Assembly: GCF_014253075.1 (NCBI RefSeq)
Contig: NZ_JACLZJ010000005.1
Coordinates: 221,545-285,544, forward strand
Origin: Ochrobactrum sp. CM-21-5
Lineage (GTDB): Bacteria > Pseudomonadota > Alphaproteobacteria > Rhizobiales > Rhizobiaceae
Reading direction: 5' to 3'
DNA length: 64,000 bases
Shown in pieces: positions 47,653 to 59,118 of this stretch. Within the stretch, counting starts at the first letter, position 1. Each line of letters opens with the position of its first letter. Under the pieces are notes generated by a model. That model saw nothing but the letters and a program-made list of their open reading frames with translations, had not been told where the DNA came from and searched no databases. Position numbers and translations under genes: made by a program.

Positions 47653-49077
47653 TTATCGCACAAACTGCCGAATTAACGCGCCGTTACGCTCCACCTCCAG
47701 CCGCCACATCAGGCCACGGCCTGCATTAAGTGCTGTTGCCAGATCATCCACGGTACGAATGGTATTTCCATTGATGCCCCGAATGATGTCGCCGGAACGC
47801 AGTCCCATGCGTGCCGCCGGTGAGCCTGACGAAACATCGACAACAACAACGCCCCGCGCGTTTCGATTGAGGCGCAATTTGGTAGCCGTAGACGACGAAA
47901 GATCGGTCACTGCTGCCCCCGCGAACGGATTATCCCCCTTGATGATGATCGGCTCGGCCTGCTTTATTTCCGGCTCCTTGCTCAGCTTCACTGGCAGAGC
48001 CTCGGTCTTCCCCTTCCGCATGATCTCAAGCGAAACCGTGCTGTCGATACCTGCGGTTGAGAGGCGATAACCCAGGACATCCGGATTATCCACACGCACA
48101 CCCTGTACGGACAGCACTACATCGCCGATCTTCAGCCCGGCTTGCTCCGCTGGCCCTCCCTTGGCTACTGCGGTGATAAGCGCACCGAATGGCTTGTCCA
48201 TACCGAGGCTCTCAGCGACTTCGGCGGTGATTGTCTGGAAAGTCGCGCCAATGAACGGACGCTCGAAGCTGGAACTGCCACGCAACGCCGCATCCACGAC
48301 AGCCTTGACCATATTCGACGGAATAGCGAACCCAATCCCCACCGATCCACCGGAGCGAGAATAGATCGCCGTATTGATACCGATCAGCCGTCCGCGCATA
48401 TCGACCAAAGCACCGCCGGAATTGCCGGGATTGATCGCCGCATCAGTCTGAATGAAGAAATCAAAATCGGAGATTCCAACCTGCGTGCGCGATTGAGCCG
48501 AAACAATACCGCTCGTTACCGTCTGCCCCACGCCGAATGGATTGCCAACCGCCAACACCAGATCACCCACTTCTACATTGTCGGAATTGCCTAGCGAGAG
48601 CACCGGAAATTGCTGCTTTGCCTCGATTTTCAAAACCGCAAGATCGGTGGTCTCGTCACGCAGCAAAATTTTGCTTTCGAACTCGCGCCCATCCGATAGA
48701 GCAACCTTGATTTCGTCCGCATCTTTGATGACGTGATTGTTGGTCACCACGATGCCGGAAGCATCCACCACAACACCAGAACCAAGCGATCGCTGAACGC
48801 GTGGCTTGCCGCCCCCGAACTGATTGCCGAAAAACTGCTCAAAGAAGGGGTCGCCCGCAAAAGGCGACGCACTGCGCACCTGACGCGCCGCATATACGTT
48901 CACCACTGCCGGTGTTGTTTCTTTCACGAGCGGCGCAAAGGATAGTTGCATATCCCCCCGACTGAGGGGAATTTCTTTCACCGGCGCCTGGGAAAGCTCT
49001 TGTGCCGCTGCCGGCAGTACAGCAAGCCCCGTGGTGGTCAGGATAAGACTCGCGATTCCAAAACACCGCCAATTCAT
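47653..49077 (-). CDS. degP: Do-type periplasmic serine protease (DegP/DegQ-like)
   Basis: 474 residues from MNWRCFGIAS (ATG at 49077 with GGAG upstream). Signal peptide to about residue 25 (AAA-Q). Trypsin-like domain with catalytic triad H115 (TNNHVI), D145 (TTDLAVLK) and S220 (NPGNSGGA), followed by two PDZ domains (about 280-365 and 385-474; GLKIGDVVLSVQGVRV, RSGDIIRGINGNTI). It degrades or refolds misfolded periplasmic proteins and forms cages. Upstream of the ribosomal cluster, 306 bases from rplQ. Induction by envelope stress is likely but no promoter element was identified. Confidence 0.93.
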   Translation of the reverse strand: MNWRCFGIASLILTTTGLAVLPAAAQELSQAPVKEIPLSRGDMQLSFAPLVKETTPAVVNVYAARQVRSASPFAGDPFFEQFFGNQFGGGKPRVQRSLGSGVVVDASGIVVTNNHVIKDADEIKVALSDGREFESKILLRDETTDLAVLKIEAKQQFPVLSLGNSDNVEVGDLVLAVGNPFGVGQTVTSGIVSAQSRTQVGISDFDFFIQTDAAINPGNSGGALVDMRGRLIGINTAIYSRSGGSVGIGFAIPSNMVKAVVDAALRGSSSFERPFIGATFQTITAEVAESLGMDKPFGALITAVAKGGPAEQAGLKIGDVVLSVQGVRVDNPDVLGYRLSTAGIDSTVSLEIMRKGKTEALPVKLSKEPEIKQAEPIIIKGDNPFAGAAVTDLSSSTATKLRLNRNARGVVVVDVSSGSPAARMGLRSGDIIRGINGNTIRTVDDLATALNAGRGLMWRLEVERNGALIRQFVR

Positions 49078-49334
49078 GCACACACTCCGCCTGTTCGGGG
49101 TTTCCGTCGCCCGCAAGAATACCAGCTGGCGATTCTCACTGGGACCGTTGTCTATATTTAGTCAACAGAGGCCAATGATAAAGGGCAGGATTGTGGCCAA
49201 GGAAAACTCGGTCGGCACGCTTTATTCTTTACGAAGGAATTAGTCGTTCACGGCGTGAAGGAGCCGAAGGTTCAGTCAGCGCCATCTCGACTGAACAGTT
49301 TGAGCAGATGAACAGGAAACGCATAAACAAGAAA

Positions 49335-49355
49335 AGGGCCGCACAAGGCGACCCT
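49335..49355 (-). terminator. Terminator of the ribosomal/rpoA operon
   Basis: AGGG-C-CGC / GCG-A-CCCT stem with an ACAAG loop, 28 bases past the rplQ stop codon, followed on the minus strand by TTTTCTTGTTT. It ends the alpha operon. Confidence 0.65.
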
Positions 49356-49383
49356 ATTCAAGAAAAACGCGTAACCTTACAGA

Positions 49384-49812
49384 TTACGCTGCGTCTGCTT
49401 CAGCAGCCTGTTCGGCTTCAACGCGGGCGCGGTCCGCTTTGCCCTTGGCATCGACGTCGCGTTCAACGAATTCGACAACTGCGAGCGGTGCGTTATCACC
49501 GGTGCGGAAGCCTGCCTTCATGATGCGGATGTAGCCGCCATTACGGGTTGCATAACGAGCAGCCAGCGTATCGAACAGCTTGGCAACCAACTTTACGTCG
49601 CGAATGGCGGAAATCGCCTGACGACGTGCATGTAGGTCACCGCGCTTGCCGAGAGTGACAAGCTTTTCAACGATCGGACGGATTTCCTTAGCCTTAGGAA
49701 GCGTGGTCACAATCTGTTCATGCTCGATGAGCGAAGCCGCCATGTTGGCGAACATTGCCTTGCGATGCGAGGCAGTGCGGTTCAGCTTACGCTGTCCATT
49801 ACCGTGGCGCAT
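49384..49812 (-). CDS. rplQ: Large ribosomal subunit protein L17
   Basis: 142 residues. [20 protein letters not shown] is the invariant start; the protein binds 23S rRNA near the base of the exit tunnel region. Last gene of the alpha operon, 42 bases behind rpoA. The C-terminal alanine-rich extension ([11 protein letters not shown]) exceeds the E. coli protein (127), as usual in alphaproteobacteria. Confidence 0.98.
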   Translation of the reverse strand: MRHGNGQRKLNRTASHRKAMFANMAASLIEHEQIVTTLPKAKEIRPIVEKLVTLGKRGDLHARRQAISAIRDVKLVAKLFDTLAARYATRNGGYIRIMKAGFRTGDNAPLAVVEFVERDVDAKGKADRARVEAEQAAEADAA

Positions 49813-49854
49813 GGCCTTCTCCTTTAATTCGTATCTTACCGGGATATGCCGGTC

Positions 49855-50868
49855 TTAATATTGGTCTTCGTAGCGCTTTGCGAGATCTTCGATATTTTCC
49901 GGCGGCCAAGACGGAATTTCCATACCCAGATGGAGTCCCATCGACGCCAGAACTTCCTTGATCTCGTTGAGCGACTTGCGGCCGAAATTCGGAGTCCGCA
50001 GCATCTCGGCTTCCGTCTTCTGGATCAGATCGCCGATATAGACGATATTGTCGTTCTTCAGGCAGTTCGCAGAGCGCACCGACAACTCGAGTTCGTCGAC
50101 CTTCTTGAGCAAAGCCGGGTTGAAGGCCAGTTCCGCAACCTGTTCTTGCGGCGCTTCCTTCTGAGGCTCCTCGAAATTGACGAAGATCGCCAGCTGGTCC
50201 TGGAGAATACGAGCAGCATATGCTACTGCGTCTTCACCGCTGACCGAGCCATTGGTTTCAATGTTCAGCGTCAGCTTGTCATAATCGAGAACCTGACCTT
50301 CACGGGTGTTTTCGATCTTGTAGGACACCTTGCGAACCGGCGAATACAGACTGTCGACCGGAATGAGACCGATCGGAGCGTCTTCCGCGCGGTTGCGGTC
50401 TGCAGGCACATAGCCCTTGCCAGTGTTGACGGTGAATTCCATACGGATTTCCGCGCCTTCATCCAACGTGCAGATGACGTGTTCCGGATTGAGGATCTCG
50501 ACATCGCCAACAGTCTGGATGTCACCTGCAGTCACAACGCCTGGGCCTTCCTTACGGACAACCATACGCTTCGGACCCTCGCCTTCCATACGGATAGCGA
50601 TTTCCTTGACGTTCAGAACGATATCCGTCGTGTCTTCACGAACGCCCGGAATGGACGAGAACTCGTGCAGAACGCCATCAATCTGGATAGCCGTCACGGC
50701 AGCGCCGCGCAGCGATGACAGAAGCACGCGACGCAGAGCATTGCCGAGTGTCAGACCAAAGCCGCGTTCCAGCGGTTCAGCAACGACAGTTGCATGGGTA
50801 CGCGAGCCGTTGGTGATGAACTCCACCTTGTTCGGCTTGATTAATTCCTGCCAGTTTTTCTGGATCAT
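49855..50868 (-). CDS. rpoA: RNA polymerase alpha subunit
   Basis: 337 residues. Amino-terminal dimerisation domain to about residue 235 ([20 protein letters not shown] near 33-52 is the assembly core), then a Glu-rich linker, then the alpha-CTD (about 250-325; [40 protein letters not shown]) that binds UP elements and activators. 42 bases upstream of rplQ. Confidence 0.98.
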   Translation of the reverse strand: MIQKNWQELIKPNKVEFITNGSRTHATVVAEPLERGFGLTLGNALRRVLLSSLRGAAVTAIQIDGVLHEFSSIPGVREDTTDIVLNVKEIAIRMEGEGPKRMVVRKEGPGVVTAGDIQTVGDVEILNPEHVICTLDEGAEIRMEFTVNTGKGYVPADRNRAEDAPIGLIPVDSLYSPVRKVSYKIENTREGQVLDYDKLTLNIETNGSVSGEDAVAYAARILQDQLAIFVNFEEPQKEAPQEQVAELAFNPALLKKVDELELSVRSANCLKNDNIVYIGDLIQKTEAEMLRTPNFGRKSLNEIKEVLASMGLHLGMEIPSWPPENIEDLAKRYEDQY

Positions 50869-50979
50869 GTGATTTTCCTTCTTTCAACCGCCGCTACCAT
50901 CCTATCGTAGCGATCAAGTGAAGAAACCGCAGAGGAGCCCCGGATGGTGTCCAGGGCTCATACGGCGTACGAACAAAGA

Positions 50980-51369
50980 TCAGACCCGGCGCTTCTTGCG
51001 CGGACGGCAGCCGTTGTGCGGGATCGGCGTAACATCGCGGATCGACGTGATCACAAAGCCGGCAGCCTGCAAGGCGCGTAGCGCGGATTCACGGCCAGAG
51101 CCCGGTCCGCAAACCTCGACTTCGAGGGAGCGCATGCCATGTTCCTGAGCCTTCTTGGCGCAATCTTCGGCAGCGATCTGTGCGGCAAACGGGGTCGACT
51201 TACGCGAACCCTTGAAACCCTGAGCACCCGCGGAAGACCAGGCAATTGCATTGCCCTGTGCGTCCGTGATGGTGATCATGGTATTGTTGAACGTCGAATT
51301 TACGTGGGCAACGCCCGACGAGATGTTTTTACGTTCGCGGCGGCGAACGCGCTGGGCTTCCTTAGCCAT
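50980..51369 (-). CDS. rpsK: Small ribosomal subunit protein S11
   Basis: 129 residues. Conserved [20 protein letters not shown] and the C-terminal [20 protein letters not shown], whose basic tail contacts 16S rRNA at the platform near the mRNA exit. It lies between rpsM and rpoA; the gap to rpoA is 111 bases. Confidence 0.98.
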   Translation of the reverse strand: MAKEAQRVRRRERKNISSGVAHVNSTFNNTMITITDAQGNAIAWSSAGAQGFKGSRKSTPFAAQIAAEDCAKKAQEHGMRSLEVEVCGPGSGRESALRALQAAGFVITSIRDVTPIPHNGCRPRKKRRV

Positions 51370-51508
51370 GATAGTCCTCTCTAATCGATCTCTACACCGC
51401 CGTAGTTCCAGCGGCTACACCGGCCCATTGAAGACAAACTCAAGGACCAGCACCAAACCCGACCGGCAAGCCGGCAGAGTCCGACGGAACGAAAACGTTC
51501 CGTCGTTA

Positions 51509-51877
51509 TTACTTCTTCTTGCCTGCGATAGCCTTTGCAGGACCCTTGCGGGTACGTGCATTGGTATGCGTGCGCTGACCGCGAACCGGCAGCGAACGGC
51601 GATGACGAAGACCGCGATAGCAGCCAAGGTCCATCAGGCGCTTGATATTCATCGAAACTTCACGACGCAGGTCACCTTCGACCTGATAGTCAGCATCGAT
51701 TGCTTCGCGGATCTGAAGGACTTCAGCATCCGACAGCTGGTTTACGCGACGATCATCAGCAATGCCGACCTTCGTTACGATTTCCCGAGCAAATTTCGGT
51801 CCGATCCCGTGAATGTACTGAAGCGCAATGATGACGCGCTTGTTCGTCGGGATGTTGACGCCAGCGATACGTGCCAC
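51509..51877 (-). CDS. rpsM: Small ribosomal subunit protein S13
   Basis: 122 residues. [20 protein letters not shown] start and the C-terminal [15 protein letters not shown], a basic tail touching the P-site tRNA. S13 bridges the small-subunit head to L5. The gene is the first of the alpha operon; 293 bases and an imperfect hairpin separate it from adk, so it may have its own promoter. Confidence 0.98.
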   Translation of the reverse strand: MARIAGVNIPTNKRVIIALQYIHGIGPKFAREIVTKVGIADDRRVNQLSDAEVLQIREAIDADYQVEGDLRREVSMNIKRLMDLGCYRGLRHRRSLPVRGQRTHTNARTRKGPAKAIAGKKK

Positions 51878-52100
51878 GTCTGTTCTCCTTAATGTTAATT
51901 ACTTCGCCCAGAAATATTCTCTGGACAGCATAAAAATGACCGGTACCGGCCTCTTTCGATTTCCGCCGACACCGACCATTCAAAACCAGTTGAAGTGGCG
52001 CAGTCTTTGACGGAATCGCCCGAAAAAGTCAACTCTTAACTGTCTGTAAAGCGATGAAACCGACTTGACAGGCAATCCAGGCAACTTCTGGAAGCAATAA

Positions 52101-52135
52101 GCGGACAGAAAACCAACTCGCGTTTTCCTGTCCGC
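52101..52135 (-). terminator. Hairpin downstream of adk
   Basis: GCGGACAG-AAAAC / GTTTT-CCTGTCCGC inverted repeat, 36 bases past the adk stop codon. The minus-strand tail TTATTGCTTCC is poor in T, so it may be an attenuating or processing hairpin between the spc and alpha operons. Confidence 0.5.
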
Positions 52136-52170
52136 ATATCTAGAAGGCTTTCTCAAGCCTCATTCATAAT

Positions 52171-52755
52171 TCAAGCCGGAACGAGAATTCTCTCTATTTC
52201 AGCAGTAACTTCTTCAACTGGCGCCATGCCATTGATCACACGCAACTCGCCCGTTCCAGCGTAATGGCTCGAAAGCGGCGCGGTCTTTTCGCGATATTCC
52301 ACGAGACGCTTGCGAAACGCTTCAGGATTATCGTCGGAGCGAACCTGACCGCCTTTGGCGATTGTTTCAGCCACGCGGTTCTCCATCCGCTTGACCAAGG
52401 CGTTCTCATCCACCTTCAATTCGATGACTGCATCCAGTTTCAGACCCTTCTGGCGAAGCATCTCGCCAAGAGCCTGTGCCTGCGGCACCGTGCGCGGATA
52501 GCCATCGAGAATGAAACCATTCGCACAATCAGGAGCGTCAATCCGCTCCGATACGATTTGGTTCACGATCTCATCAGAAACCAGCTGACCGGCGTCCATG
52601 ACGGCCTTGGCCCGCTTTCCGATCTCGCTTTGCTGCGCAACCGCAGCTCGCAGCATATCGCCAGTCGAAAGCTGCGGTATTCCATGCTTCTTGGTAAGAA
52701 GTCCAGCCTGCGTCCCCTTACCTGCTCCGGGCGGCCCAAGAAGTATCAGTCTCAT
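52171..52755 (-). CDS. adk: Adenylate kinase
   Basis: 194 residues. P-loop [10 protein letters not shown] (7-16), NMP-binding helices with [10 protein letters not shown], and [18 protein letters not shown]; the lid is the short form without zinc cysteines, giving a smaller enzyme than E. coli Adk (214). It interconverts ATP + AMP and 2 ADP. Its ATG overlaps the secY TGA (ATGA), a coupling often seen in alpha- and gammaproteobacteria. Confidence 0.96.
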   Translation of the reverse strand: MRLILLGPPGAGKGTQAGLLTKKHGIPQLSTGDMLRAAVAQQSEIGKRAKAVMDAGQLVSDEIVNQIVSERIDAPDCANGFILDGYPRTVPQAQALGEMLRQKGLKLDAVIELKVDENALVKRMENRVAETIAKGGQVRSDDNPEAFRKRLVEYREKTAPLSSHYAGTGELRVINGMAPVEEVTAEIERILVPA

Positions 52756-54092
52756 TTATTGCGTTTCCCACCTCTGAGTTTGGACTTCTTGATCAGCCCT
52801 TCATACTGATGGGCGACCAGATGTCCCTGAATTTGCGCAACCGTGTCGAGCGTCACGCTTACAACGATCAGCAGCGAGGTACCGCCAAGATAGAATGGCA
52901 CGCCGGTCGCGGAAATCAGGAATTCCGGCAGAAGACAGACAAGCACGATATAGATGGCGCCGACAACCGTGATACGCGTCAACACATAGTCTATATACTC
53001 GGCAGTGCGCTCACCCGGACGAATGCCCGGAATAAAGCCGGAATGCTTCTTGAGCTGGTCAGCAGTGTCCTTGGGATTAAACACAATGGCCGTATAGAAG
53101 AAGCAGAAGAATGCCATCAGCCCAGCATAGAACAGCATGTAAAGTGGCTGACCATGACCGAGCGCATTAAGAACTGTGGTGGCCCAGGCGGGCATTTCCG
53201 TCGTGTTGGCAAAGCCAGCCACCGTTGCAGGCAGCAACAGCAGCGACGACGCGAAGATCGGAGGAATAACGCCTGCAGTGTTGAGCTTCAACGGCAGATG
53301 CGAGGTGTCGCCCTGGAACATCCGATTGCCGACCTGGCGCTTCGGATACTGGATCAGAAGGCGGCGCTGCGCACGCTCAACGAAGACGATAACTGCAACC
53401 AGCACGATAGCCAGAACAATAACGCCCAGAATCAGCCCGGTCGACAGAGCGCCCGTACGGCCAAGCTCCAGCGTACCCGAAATGGCATGCGGCAAGTTCG
53501 CGACAATACCAGAGAAGATAATCAGTGAAATACCGTTACCAATGCCACGTGCAGTAATCTGCTCACCGAGCCACATCAGGAACATCGTGCCGCCAACAAG
53601 TGTAATCACCGACGAGACGATAAAGAATGGACCCGGATTGGTGACAATACCGTTACCGGACTGCAAACCGACCGAAATAGCATAAGCCTGAACGAGCGCC
53701 AGAAGCACCGTGCCGTATCGGGTGTACTGATTGATGATTTTGCGGCCCGCTTCGCCTTCCTTTTTCAGCGCTTCTAGAGACGGCACAACGGACGTCATGA
53801 GCTGCACGATAATGGAGGCGGAAATATAGGGCATGATGCCCAGCGCAAAAATGGCCATACGACCAACAGCACCACCGGCAAACATATTGAAGAGCCCGAG
53901 AACCCCCTGACTATGCTGCTGGAAAGCCTGCGCAAGAGCCTCAGGATTGATACCGGGAAGCGGAATATACGTGCCGAACCGGTATACGAGCAGAGCACCC
54001 AGTGTAAACCAGATGCGCTTCTTGAGTTCTTCAGCTTTCGAAAAAGCTGAAAAATTTAGATTGGAAACTAGCTGTTCAGCAGCCGATGCCAT
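52752..54092 (-). CDS. secY: Protein translocase subunit SecY
   Basis: 446 residues from [11 protein letters not shown] (GGAG upstream). Ten membrane helices; the plug/lateral-gate landmarks [12 protein letters not shown] at the start and [20 protein letters not shown] in the second helix are evident, with RMAIF and [20 protein letters not shown] in the cytoplasmic loops used by SecA and ribosomes. It forms the SecYEG pore. Located between rplO and adk. Confidence 0.97.
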   Translation of the reverse strand: MASAAEQLVSNLNFSAFSKAEELKKRIWFTLGALLVYRFGTYIPLPGINPEALAQAFQQHSQGVLGLFNMFAGGAVGRMAIFALGIMPYISASIIVQLMTSVVPSLEALKKEGEAGRKIINQYTRYGTVLLALVQAYAISVGLQSGNGIVTNPGPFFIVSSVITLVGGTMFLMWLGEQITARGIGNGISLIIFSGIVANLPHAISGTLELGRTGALSTGLILGVIVLAIVLVAVIVFVERAQRRLLIQYPKRQVGNRMFQGDTSHLPLKLNTAGVIPPIFASSLLLLPATVAGFANTTEMPAWATTVLNALGHGQPLYMLFYAGLMAFFCFFYTAIVFNPKDTADQLKKHSGFIPGIRPGERTAEYIDYVLTRITVVGAIYIVLVCLLPEFLISATGVPFYLGGTSLLIVVSVTLDTVAQIQGHLVAHQYEGLIKKSKLRGGKRNK

Positions 54093-54256
54093 TAAATTTC
54101 TCCGGTGAAAAGTCTCCGGCCCCCTACCCCCGAAGCACATAAGTCTTCCCGACCCATGCCCTCAAGACAAAGAAGACCCTACCCAGATATGCGCATTGGC
54201 ATAAAGGTGCAAGCGGCGGCACCAAGGCCGCCGCTTTTTATTTTCATTTCGAAATC

Positions 54257-54727
54257 TTACTCGACAGCGGCTTCAGGAAGCTTAATGCTGCCGCCAGCCT
54301 TTTCGATCTTCTCGACTGCCGACTTGGAAGCACCGGCAACCTCGAAGGCGACCTTTGCTTTCAATTCACCGTCGGAAAGAATACGCACACCATCCTTGGC
54401 GCGACGAATCACGCCAGCTGCCTTCAGCGAATCGATGTTCACAACAGCCTTCGCATCCAGCTTGCCTGCATCGATAGCCGTCTGAATACGACCAAGCGAA
54501 ACGACATTGAAGCTCTTAGCGAAAATGTTGGTGAAACCGCGCTTTGGCAGGCGACGGTAGATTGGCATCTGACCGCCTTCGAAGCCATTGATCGAAACGC
54601 CCGAACGGGACTTTTGACCCTTGACGCCGCGACCACCGGTTTTGCCGGTGCCGGAGCCGATACCACGGGCGACGCGCTTGCGGGCCTTTACGGCACCGGG
54701 CTTGTCACGCAGATCGTTGAGTTTCAT
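54257..54727 (-). CDS. rplO: Large ribosomal subunit protein L15
   Basis: 156 residues. [20 protein letters not shown], then [20 protein letters not shown], the Gly/Lys-rich extension that threads into 23S rRNA, and the C-terminal globular domain ending [12 protein letters not shown]. It is 165 bases upstream of secY. Confidence 0.98.
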   Translation of the reverse strand: MKLNDLRDKPGAVKARKRVARGIGSGTGKTGGRGVKGQKSRSGVSINGFEGGQMPIYRRLPKRGFTNIFAKSFNVVSLGRIQTAIDAGKLDAKAVVNIDSLKAAGVIRRAKDGVRILSDGELKAKVAFEVAGASKSAVEKIEKAGGSIKLPEAAVE

Positions 54728-54747
54728 ATCTCTATCTCCCCGCGTAA

Positions 54748-54948
54748 TCAGGCCTCGTCCACAATGCGGACGAGATGCTGAACCTTGGCGATCATACCAC
54801 GTACGGAAGGAGTATCTTCCAGCGTACGACGGCGGTGCATTTTATTTAGACCCAGACCGATCAGCGTTGCACGCTGCTCGACCGGACGACGGATGGGGCT
54901 TCCGATCTGCTCGACCGTAACCGTCTTGCCCTTCTTCTCAGCCATCAC
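54748..54948 (-). CDS. rpmD: Large ribosomal subunit protein L30
   Basis: 66 residues. [20 protein letters not shown] and [20 protein letters not shown] define the compact L30 fold. Spacing of 20 bases to rplO. Confidence 0.97.
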   Translation of the reverse strand: MMAEKKGKTVTVEQIGSPIRRPVEQRATLIGLGLNKMHRRRTLEDTPSVRGMIAKVQHLVRIVDEA

Positions 54949-55052
54949 TCAAATCCCTTGTCTATGGCGTATCCAGCGGCTTTTTCAATTCCCACGCAAA
55001 CCGCTTTACGCTCTGGTAGGAATTACTGCCCCGGACTAACACAAACTATCGG

Positions 55053-55610
55053 CTATTCTTCCGAACCGACCACATCATGGCGGCGAGCCTGAAGGGTCGA
55101 GTACTTGATGCCGCGCTGTGCAGCGATGTCCTTCGGATGCATCTGATGCTTCAGAGCATCGAACGTCGCACGAACCATGTTGTAAGGGTTCGACGAGCCG
55201 AGCGACTTGGCAACAACGTCCTGAACGCCAAGCGTTTCGAAAACCGCACGCATCGGACCACCCGCAATGATGCCGGTACCAGCCGACGCTGCGCGCAGCA
55301 GAACCTTGCCGGCGCCGTGACGACCCTGCACATCATGATGCAGCGTACGCCCTGAACGCAGCGGAACGAAGATCATGTCGCGCTTAGCGGATTCGGTGGC
55401 CTTACGGATAGCTTCCGGCACTTCACGCGCCTTGCCATGACCGAAGCCTACGCGCCCCTTCTGGTCGCCCACAACAACAAGTGCGGCAAAACCGAAGCGA
55501 CGGCCGCCCTTGACGACCTTGGCGACGCGATTGATGTGGACGAGCTTGTCAACGAATTCGCTGTCACGCTCCTCACGACCGCCATCGCGGTTACGTTCTC
55601 TCTGTGCCAT
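55053..55610 (-). CDS. rpsE: Small ribosomal subunit protein S5
   Basis: 185 residues, double-stranded RNA-binding fold. [20 protein letters not shown] includes the loop where spectinomycin-resistance changes arise; the second half has [20 protein letters not shown]. It helps the fidelity centre of the decoding site. A gap of 104 bases precedes rpmD. Confidence 0.98.
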   Translation of the reverse strand: MAQRERNRDGGREERDSEFVDKLVHINRVAKVVKGGRRFGFAALVVVGDQKGRVGFGHGKAREVPEAIRKATESAKRDMIFVPLRSGRTLHHDVQGRHGAGKVLLRAASAGTGIIAGGPMRAVFETLGVQDVVAKSLGSSNPYNMVRATFDALKHQMHPKDIAAQRGIKYSTLQARRHDVVGSEE

Positions 55611-55652
55611 ATCCTGATTTCCTTTTTCTTTTCCGGAAGCACAAACTGCTGA

Positions 55653-56015
55653 TTAGAAGCTCAAACCGCCTTCGCGGGCAGCTTCGGCGAGAGCCTTCAC
55701 GCGACCGTGGAAAATAAATGCTCCGCGGTCGAAGACGACTTCCTTAACACCAGCCTTGGTGGCGCGCTCTGCAACCAGCTTGCCGACGGCTGCTGCTGCT
55801 GCCTGATCGGAACCGGTCTTGAGCTTGCCCTTCAGATCACCATCGAGAGTCGAAGCGGCCGCAAGCGTAACGCCGCGAACGTCGTCGATGATCTGGGCAT
55901 AGATGTTTTTGGAAGAACGGTGCACGCTGAGGCGCGGACGGCCGCTGGCCACCGACTTGAGCTGACGGCGCACACGAGCAGCGCGACGCTGCAAAGTTTC
56001 TTTTGGCGATGCCAT
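55653..56015 (-). CDS. rplR: Large ribosomal subunit protein L18
   Basis: 120 residues. Basic start [40 protein letters not shown], and the C-terminal [15 protein letters not shown] motif. It binds 5S rRNA with L5. The gene sits 42 bases upstream of rpsE. Confidence 0.98.
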   Translation of the reverse strand: MASPKETLQRRAARVRRQLKSVASGRPRLSVHRSSKNIYAQIIDDVRGVTLAAASTLDGDLKGKLKTGSDQAAAAAVGKLVAERATKAGVKEVVFDRGAFIFHGRVKALAEAAREGGLSF

Positions 56016-56027
56016 GACGCGCTTCCC

Positions 56028-56561
56028 TTACTTCTTCTTGCCTTCTTTGCGAACGATGGTTTCGTTCGCATACTTGACGCCCTTGCCCTTGTAAGGCTCA
56101 GGACTGCGATATTCGCGAATCTCGGCAGCTACCTGACCGACCTGCTGCTTGTCGATACCCGCGACAACGATTTCCGTTGGCTTAGGAACCGAAACCGTAA
56201 TGCCGGTCGGCACGTCGTAGACCACTTCGTGGCTGAAACCGAGCGAAAGCTGCAGGTTCTTGCCCTGCATAGCGGCACGATAACCAACGCCGCTGATCTC
56301 AAGCTTCTTCTCGAAGCCATCCTTTACACCCGTGAAGATGTTAGAGATCATCGTGCGGGACATACCCCACTTCGAACGCGCTTCTTTTGACTGGTCGCGA
56401 GGATCAACGGCGACTGCGCCGTCTTCCATCTTGACCAGAACTTCATCGTGCACCACGAAAGACAATTCGCCCTTCGCGCCCTTAGCCTTGACGGTCTGCC
56501 CTTCAACACTGGCGGTCACGCCTGCCGGGACCGGCACGGGTTTTTTACCGATACGAGACAT
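56028..56561 (-). CDS. rplF: Large ribosomal subunit protein L6
   Basis: 177 residues with the duplicated L6 fold: [20 protein letters not shown], then [20 protein letters not shown] and [16 protein letters not shown] near the end, which touches the factor-binding stalk base. Twelve bases separate it from rplR. Confidence 0.98.
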   Translation of the reverse strand: MSRIGKKPVPVPAGVTASVEGQTVKAKGAKGELSFVVHDEVLVKMEDGAVAVDPRDQSKEARSKWGMSRTMISNIFTGVKDGFEKKLEISGVGYRAAMQGKNLQLSLGFSHEVVYDVPTGITVSVPKPTEIVVAGIDKQQVGQVAAEIREYRSPEPYKGKGVKYANETIVRKEGKKK

Positions 56562-56599
56562 TTTAATACCTGTCTTTTATCTGTTCGCTGTCAGCCGCA

Positions 56600-56998
56600 T
56601 CAGAAGATGCGGCAGAGCAGCTCACCACCAACGTTTTGTTCACGGGCTTCATGATCCGCCATCACACCTTTCGGCGTGGAGAGGATCGAGATGCCAAGGC
56701 CGTTCGCGACCTGCGGGATCGACTTGACCGACACGTAAACGCGACGGCCAGGCTTCGAAACGCGGGTAAGTTCACGAATGACTGGAACACCTTCATAGTA
56801 CTTCAGTTCGATTTCGATTTCGGCTTTGCCGTTCTCGAATTCGCTCTGCGTGTAACCGCGGATGTAACCTTCAGCCTGAAGAACATCGAGAACACGGGCG
56901 CGCAGCTTCGAAGCCGGGGTCGAAACCTTGGTCTTCTTGCGGCCAACCGCGTTGCGGATACGAGTCAGCATATCGCCGAGAGGATCTGACACAGACAT
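56600..56998 (-). CDS. rpsH: Small ribosomal subunit protein S8
   Basis: 132 residues. [20 protein letters not shown] at the start, then [20 protein letters not shown], the conserved C-terminal 16S-binding segment. In E. coli S8 represses the spc operon; here it lies in the same place, before rplF. Confidence 0.98.
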   Translation of the reverse strand: MSVSDPLGDMLTRIRNAVGRKKTKVSTPASKLRARVLDVLQAEGYIRGYTQSEFENGKAEIEIELKYYEGVPVIRELTRVSKPGRRVYVSVKSIPQVANGLGISILSTPKGVMADHEAREQNVGGELLCRIF

Positions 56999-57008
56999 AT
57001 GCTACTCC

Positions 57009-57314
57009 TTACCAGCTCGACTTAACGACGCCCGGAATCTTACCGAGCGAACCCAACTGACGAAGTGCAATGCGCGACATCTTCAGTTTGCGGTAATAAC
57101 CGCGCGGACGGCCCGAAACTTCGCAACGATTGCGAATACGAACCTTGGACGAATTGCGCGGCAGTTCGGCGAGCTGGATAGTAGCGCGGAAACGCTCTTC
57201 CAGCGGAAGGCGCTGGTTCATCACCACTGCCTTCAGACGCGCACGCTTTTCGGCGTGACGCTTAACCAACTTTTCGCGGCGCTTGTTTTTTTCGACTGCG
57301 CTAGTCTTGGCCAT
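57009..57314 (-). CDS. rpsN: Small ribosomal subunit protein S14 (zinc-free type)
   Basis: 101 residues. Long C-minus form with a single cysteine, so no zinc knuckle: [20 protein letters not shown], then [20 protein letters not shown]. It sits in the small-subunit head near S3 and S10. Ten bases to rpsH. Confidence 0.97.
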   Translation of the reverse strand: MAKTSAVEKNKRREKLVKRHAEKRARLKAVVMNQRLPLEERFRATIQLAELPRNSSKVRIRNRCEVSGRPRGYYRKLKMSRIALRQLGSLGKIPGVVKSSW

Positions 57315-57340
57315 ATTGATATACCTCGCTACGCTTACCG

Positions 57341-57898
57341 TTACTGCCGGAAGGGGAAGTTGAAGGCACGCAGAAGAGAGCGCGCTTCATCATCCGTCTT
57401 GGCGGTCGTGCAAACGATGATGTCCATGCCCCAGATCTGATCAACCTTATCGTAGTTGATCTCCGGGAACACGATGTGTTCCTTGATACCCATGGCGAAG
57501 TTGCCACGGCCGTCAAAGCTTTTCGGGTTCAGACCGCGAAAGTCGCGAACGCGCGGAAGCGCGATCGTAACCAGACGATCAAGGAATTCATACATGCGGT
57601 CCTGGCGAAGGGTAACCTTGGTGCCGATCGGCATGTCTTCACGCAACTTGAAGGTTGCGATCGAGTTGCGAGCGCGCGTTATGACTGCCTTCTGACCGGC
57701 GATAAGGCCAAGGTCTTCGGCAGCAATAGCGGGCTTCTTGGAGTCGCCCGTTGCTTCGCCTACGCCCATATTAATGACAACCTTGTCGATGCGGGGAATC
57801 TGCATCTCATTGTCATACTTGAATTCTTCAAGCATGGCCTTCCGGATAGTCTCCCGGTACAGCTTCTTGAAGCGGGGAAGTTCTTTTGCCTCAGCCAT
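57341..57898 (-). CDS. rplE: Large ribosomal subunit protein L5
   Basis: 185 residues. [20 protein letters not shown] and [20 protein letters not shown]; it binds 5S rRNA and forms the B1b bridge to S13. Its start overlaps the rplX stop region by 8 bases, consistent with translational coupling. Confidence 0.98.
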   Translation of the reverse strand: MAEAKELPRFKKLYRETIRKAMLEEFKYDNEMQIPRIDKVVINMGVGEATGDSKKPAIAAEDLGLIAGQKAVITRARNSIATFKLREDMPIGTKVTLRQDRMYEFLDRLVTIALPRVRDFRGLNPKSFDGRGNFAMGIKEHIVFPEINYDKVDQIWGMDIIVCTTAKTDDEARSLLRAFNFPFRQ

Positions 57899-58202
57899 CG
57901 ATCAGCGCTCCAGAACGTTTTGCGACACGAACCTTCTTGCCATCCTCGACGCGGAAACCGACGCGAGTCGGCTTACCGTCCTTGGGATCTGCAATCGCCA
58001 GGTTGGACAGATGAATCGGCGCTTCTTTGGAGATAATGCCGGCTTCCTGAGTCTGTGTCTGGCGCTGATGACGCTTCACAATATTGATACCGCGAACAAC
58101 CGCCTGGTCATCCTTCGGCATAACCTTAAGAACTTCGCCGGTACGGCCCTTGTCCTTGCCGGACAGCACGACAACGCTGTCGCCTTTGCGAATCTTTTGC
58201 AT
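57891..58202 (-). CDS. rplX: Large ribosomal subunit protein L24
   Basis: 103 residues. KOW motif [20 protein letters not shown] at about 7-26. It is an early assembly protein at the tunnel exit. Twelve bases behind rplN and overlapping rplE. Confidence 0.98.
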   Translation of the reverse strand: MQKIRKGDSVVVLSGKDKGRTGEVLKVMPKDDQAVVRGINIVKRHQRQTQTQEAGIISKEAPIHLSNLAIADPKDGKPTRVGFRVEDGKKVRVAKRSGALIDG

Positions 58203-58214
58203 CGTCTTGCTTCC

Positions 58215-58583
58215 TTACAGAACTTCCGGAGCCAGCGAGATGATCTTCATATGGTTCTTGGCGCGAAGCTCGCGTGGAACCGGTCCGAAGATACGGGTGC
58301 CGATAGGCTCTTTCTTGTTATCGATGAGAACGGCTGCGTTGTTATCGAAGCGAATAACGCTGCCATCTGGGCGACGGATATCCTTGGCGGTGCGTACAAC
58401 AACCGCCTTCATCACGTCACCTTTCTTGACGCGGCCGCGCGGAATAGCTTCCTTGATCGACACCACAATGATGTCGCCAACGGAAGCGTAACGCCGCTTC
58501 GAGCCGCCCAGCACCTTGATGCACATGACACGACGTGCGCCGGAATTATCCGCCACGTCGAGGTTTGTTTGCATCTGAATCAT
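58215..58583 (-). CDS. rplN: Large ribosomal subunit protein L14
   Basis: 122 residues. [20 protein letters not shown] and [20 protein letters not shown], the signature of L14, which sits at the subunit interface and is the binding site of the silencing factor RsfS. First gene after rpsQ, with a 68-base gap. Confidence 0.98.
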   Translation of the reverse strand: MIQMQTNLDVADNSGARRVMCIKVLGGSKRRYASVGDIIVVSIKEAIPRGRVKKGDVMKAVVVRTAKDIRRPDGSVIRFDNNAAVLIDNKKEPIGTRIFGPVPRELRAKNHMKIISLAPEVL

Positions 58584-58651
58584 GACTGGCCGCCTTCTTT
58601 TCCTTCAGCTGGTTAAGGGCTCCTGCCCTACCTAAGCTGCGTGTTTGTAAT

Positions 58652-58894
58652 TTAGCCCGCTGCTTCGTTCGTCAGAACGACCCAGCGTTTGTCCTTCGAG
58701 ATCGGCTTCGATTCCTCAATGGAAACGAGGTCACCAATCTTGAACTGGTTGTTTTCGTCATGCGCCTTGTACTTCTTCGACTGACGCACGGTCTTCTGGA
58801 GGAGCGGGTGCGAATAGCGGCGCTCGACCTTGACCACGACAGTCTTGTCGTTCTTGTCGCTGACGACGACGCCCTGCAGAACGCGTTTAGGCAT
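58652..58894 (-). CDS. rpsQ: Small ribosomal subunit protein S17
   Basis: 80 residues, OB fold: [20 protein letters not shown] and [21 protein letters not shown] primary 16S-binding protein. Twelve bases behind rpmC. It ends the S10-type gene group. Confidence 0.98.
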   Translation of the reverse strand: MPKRVLQGVVVSDKNDKTVVVKVERRYSHPLLQKTVRQSKKYKAHDENNQFKIGDLVSIEESKPISKDKRWVVLTNEAAG

Positions 58895-58906
58895 GATATG
58901 CTTTCC

Positions 58907-59107
58907 TTATGCCTTGCTTTCGGCCGCCTTCTGGCGGGCGATGGTCTTGATACGCGCAATGTCGCGGCGAACCTGCTTCACGCGCGCGGTTTTCTCGAGC
59001 TGGCCAGTCGCCTTCTGAAAGCGCAGATTGAACTGTTCTTTCTTCAGTGCGGCCAACTCATCGTTGATCTGATCGAGGCTTTTCGCCCGAACGTCTACGG
59101 CCTTCAT
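58907..59107 (-). CDS. rpmC: Large ribosomal subunit protein L29
   Basis: 66 residues, a two-helix hairpin: [20 protein letters not shown] and [17 protein letters not shown]. It lies at the tunnel exit next to L23, where SRP and trigger factor dock. Eleven bases behind rplP. Confidence 0.97.
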   Translation of the reverse strand: MKAVDVRAKSLDQINDELAALKKEQFNLRFQKATGQLEKTARVKQVRRDIARIKTIARQKAAESKA

Positions 59108-59118
59108 GGCTGCCTCTC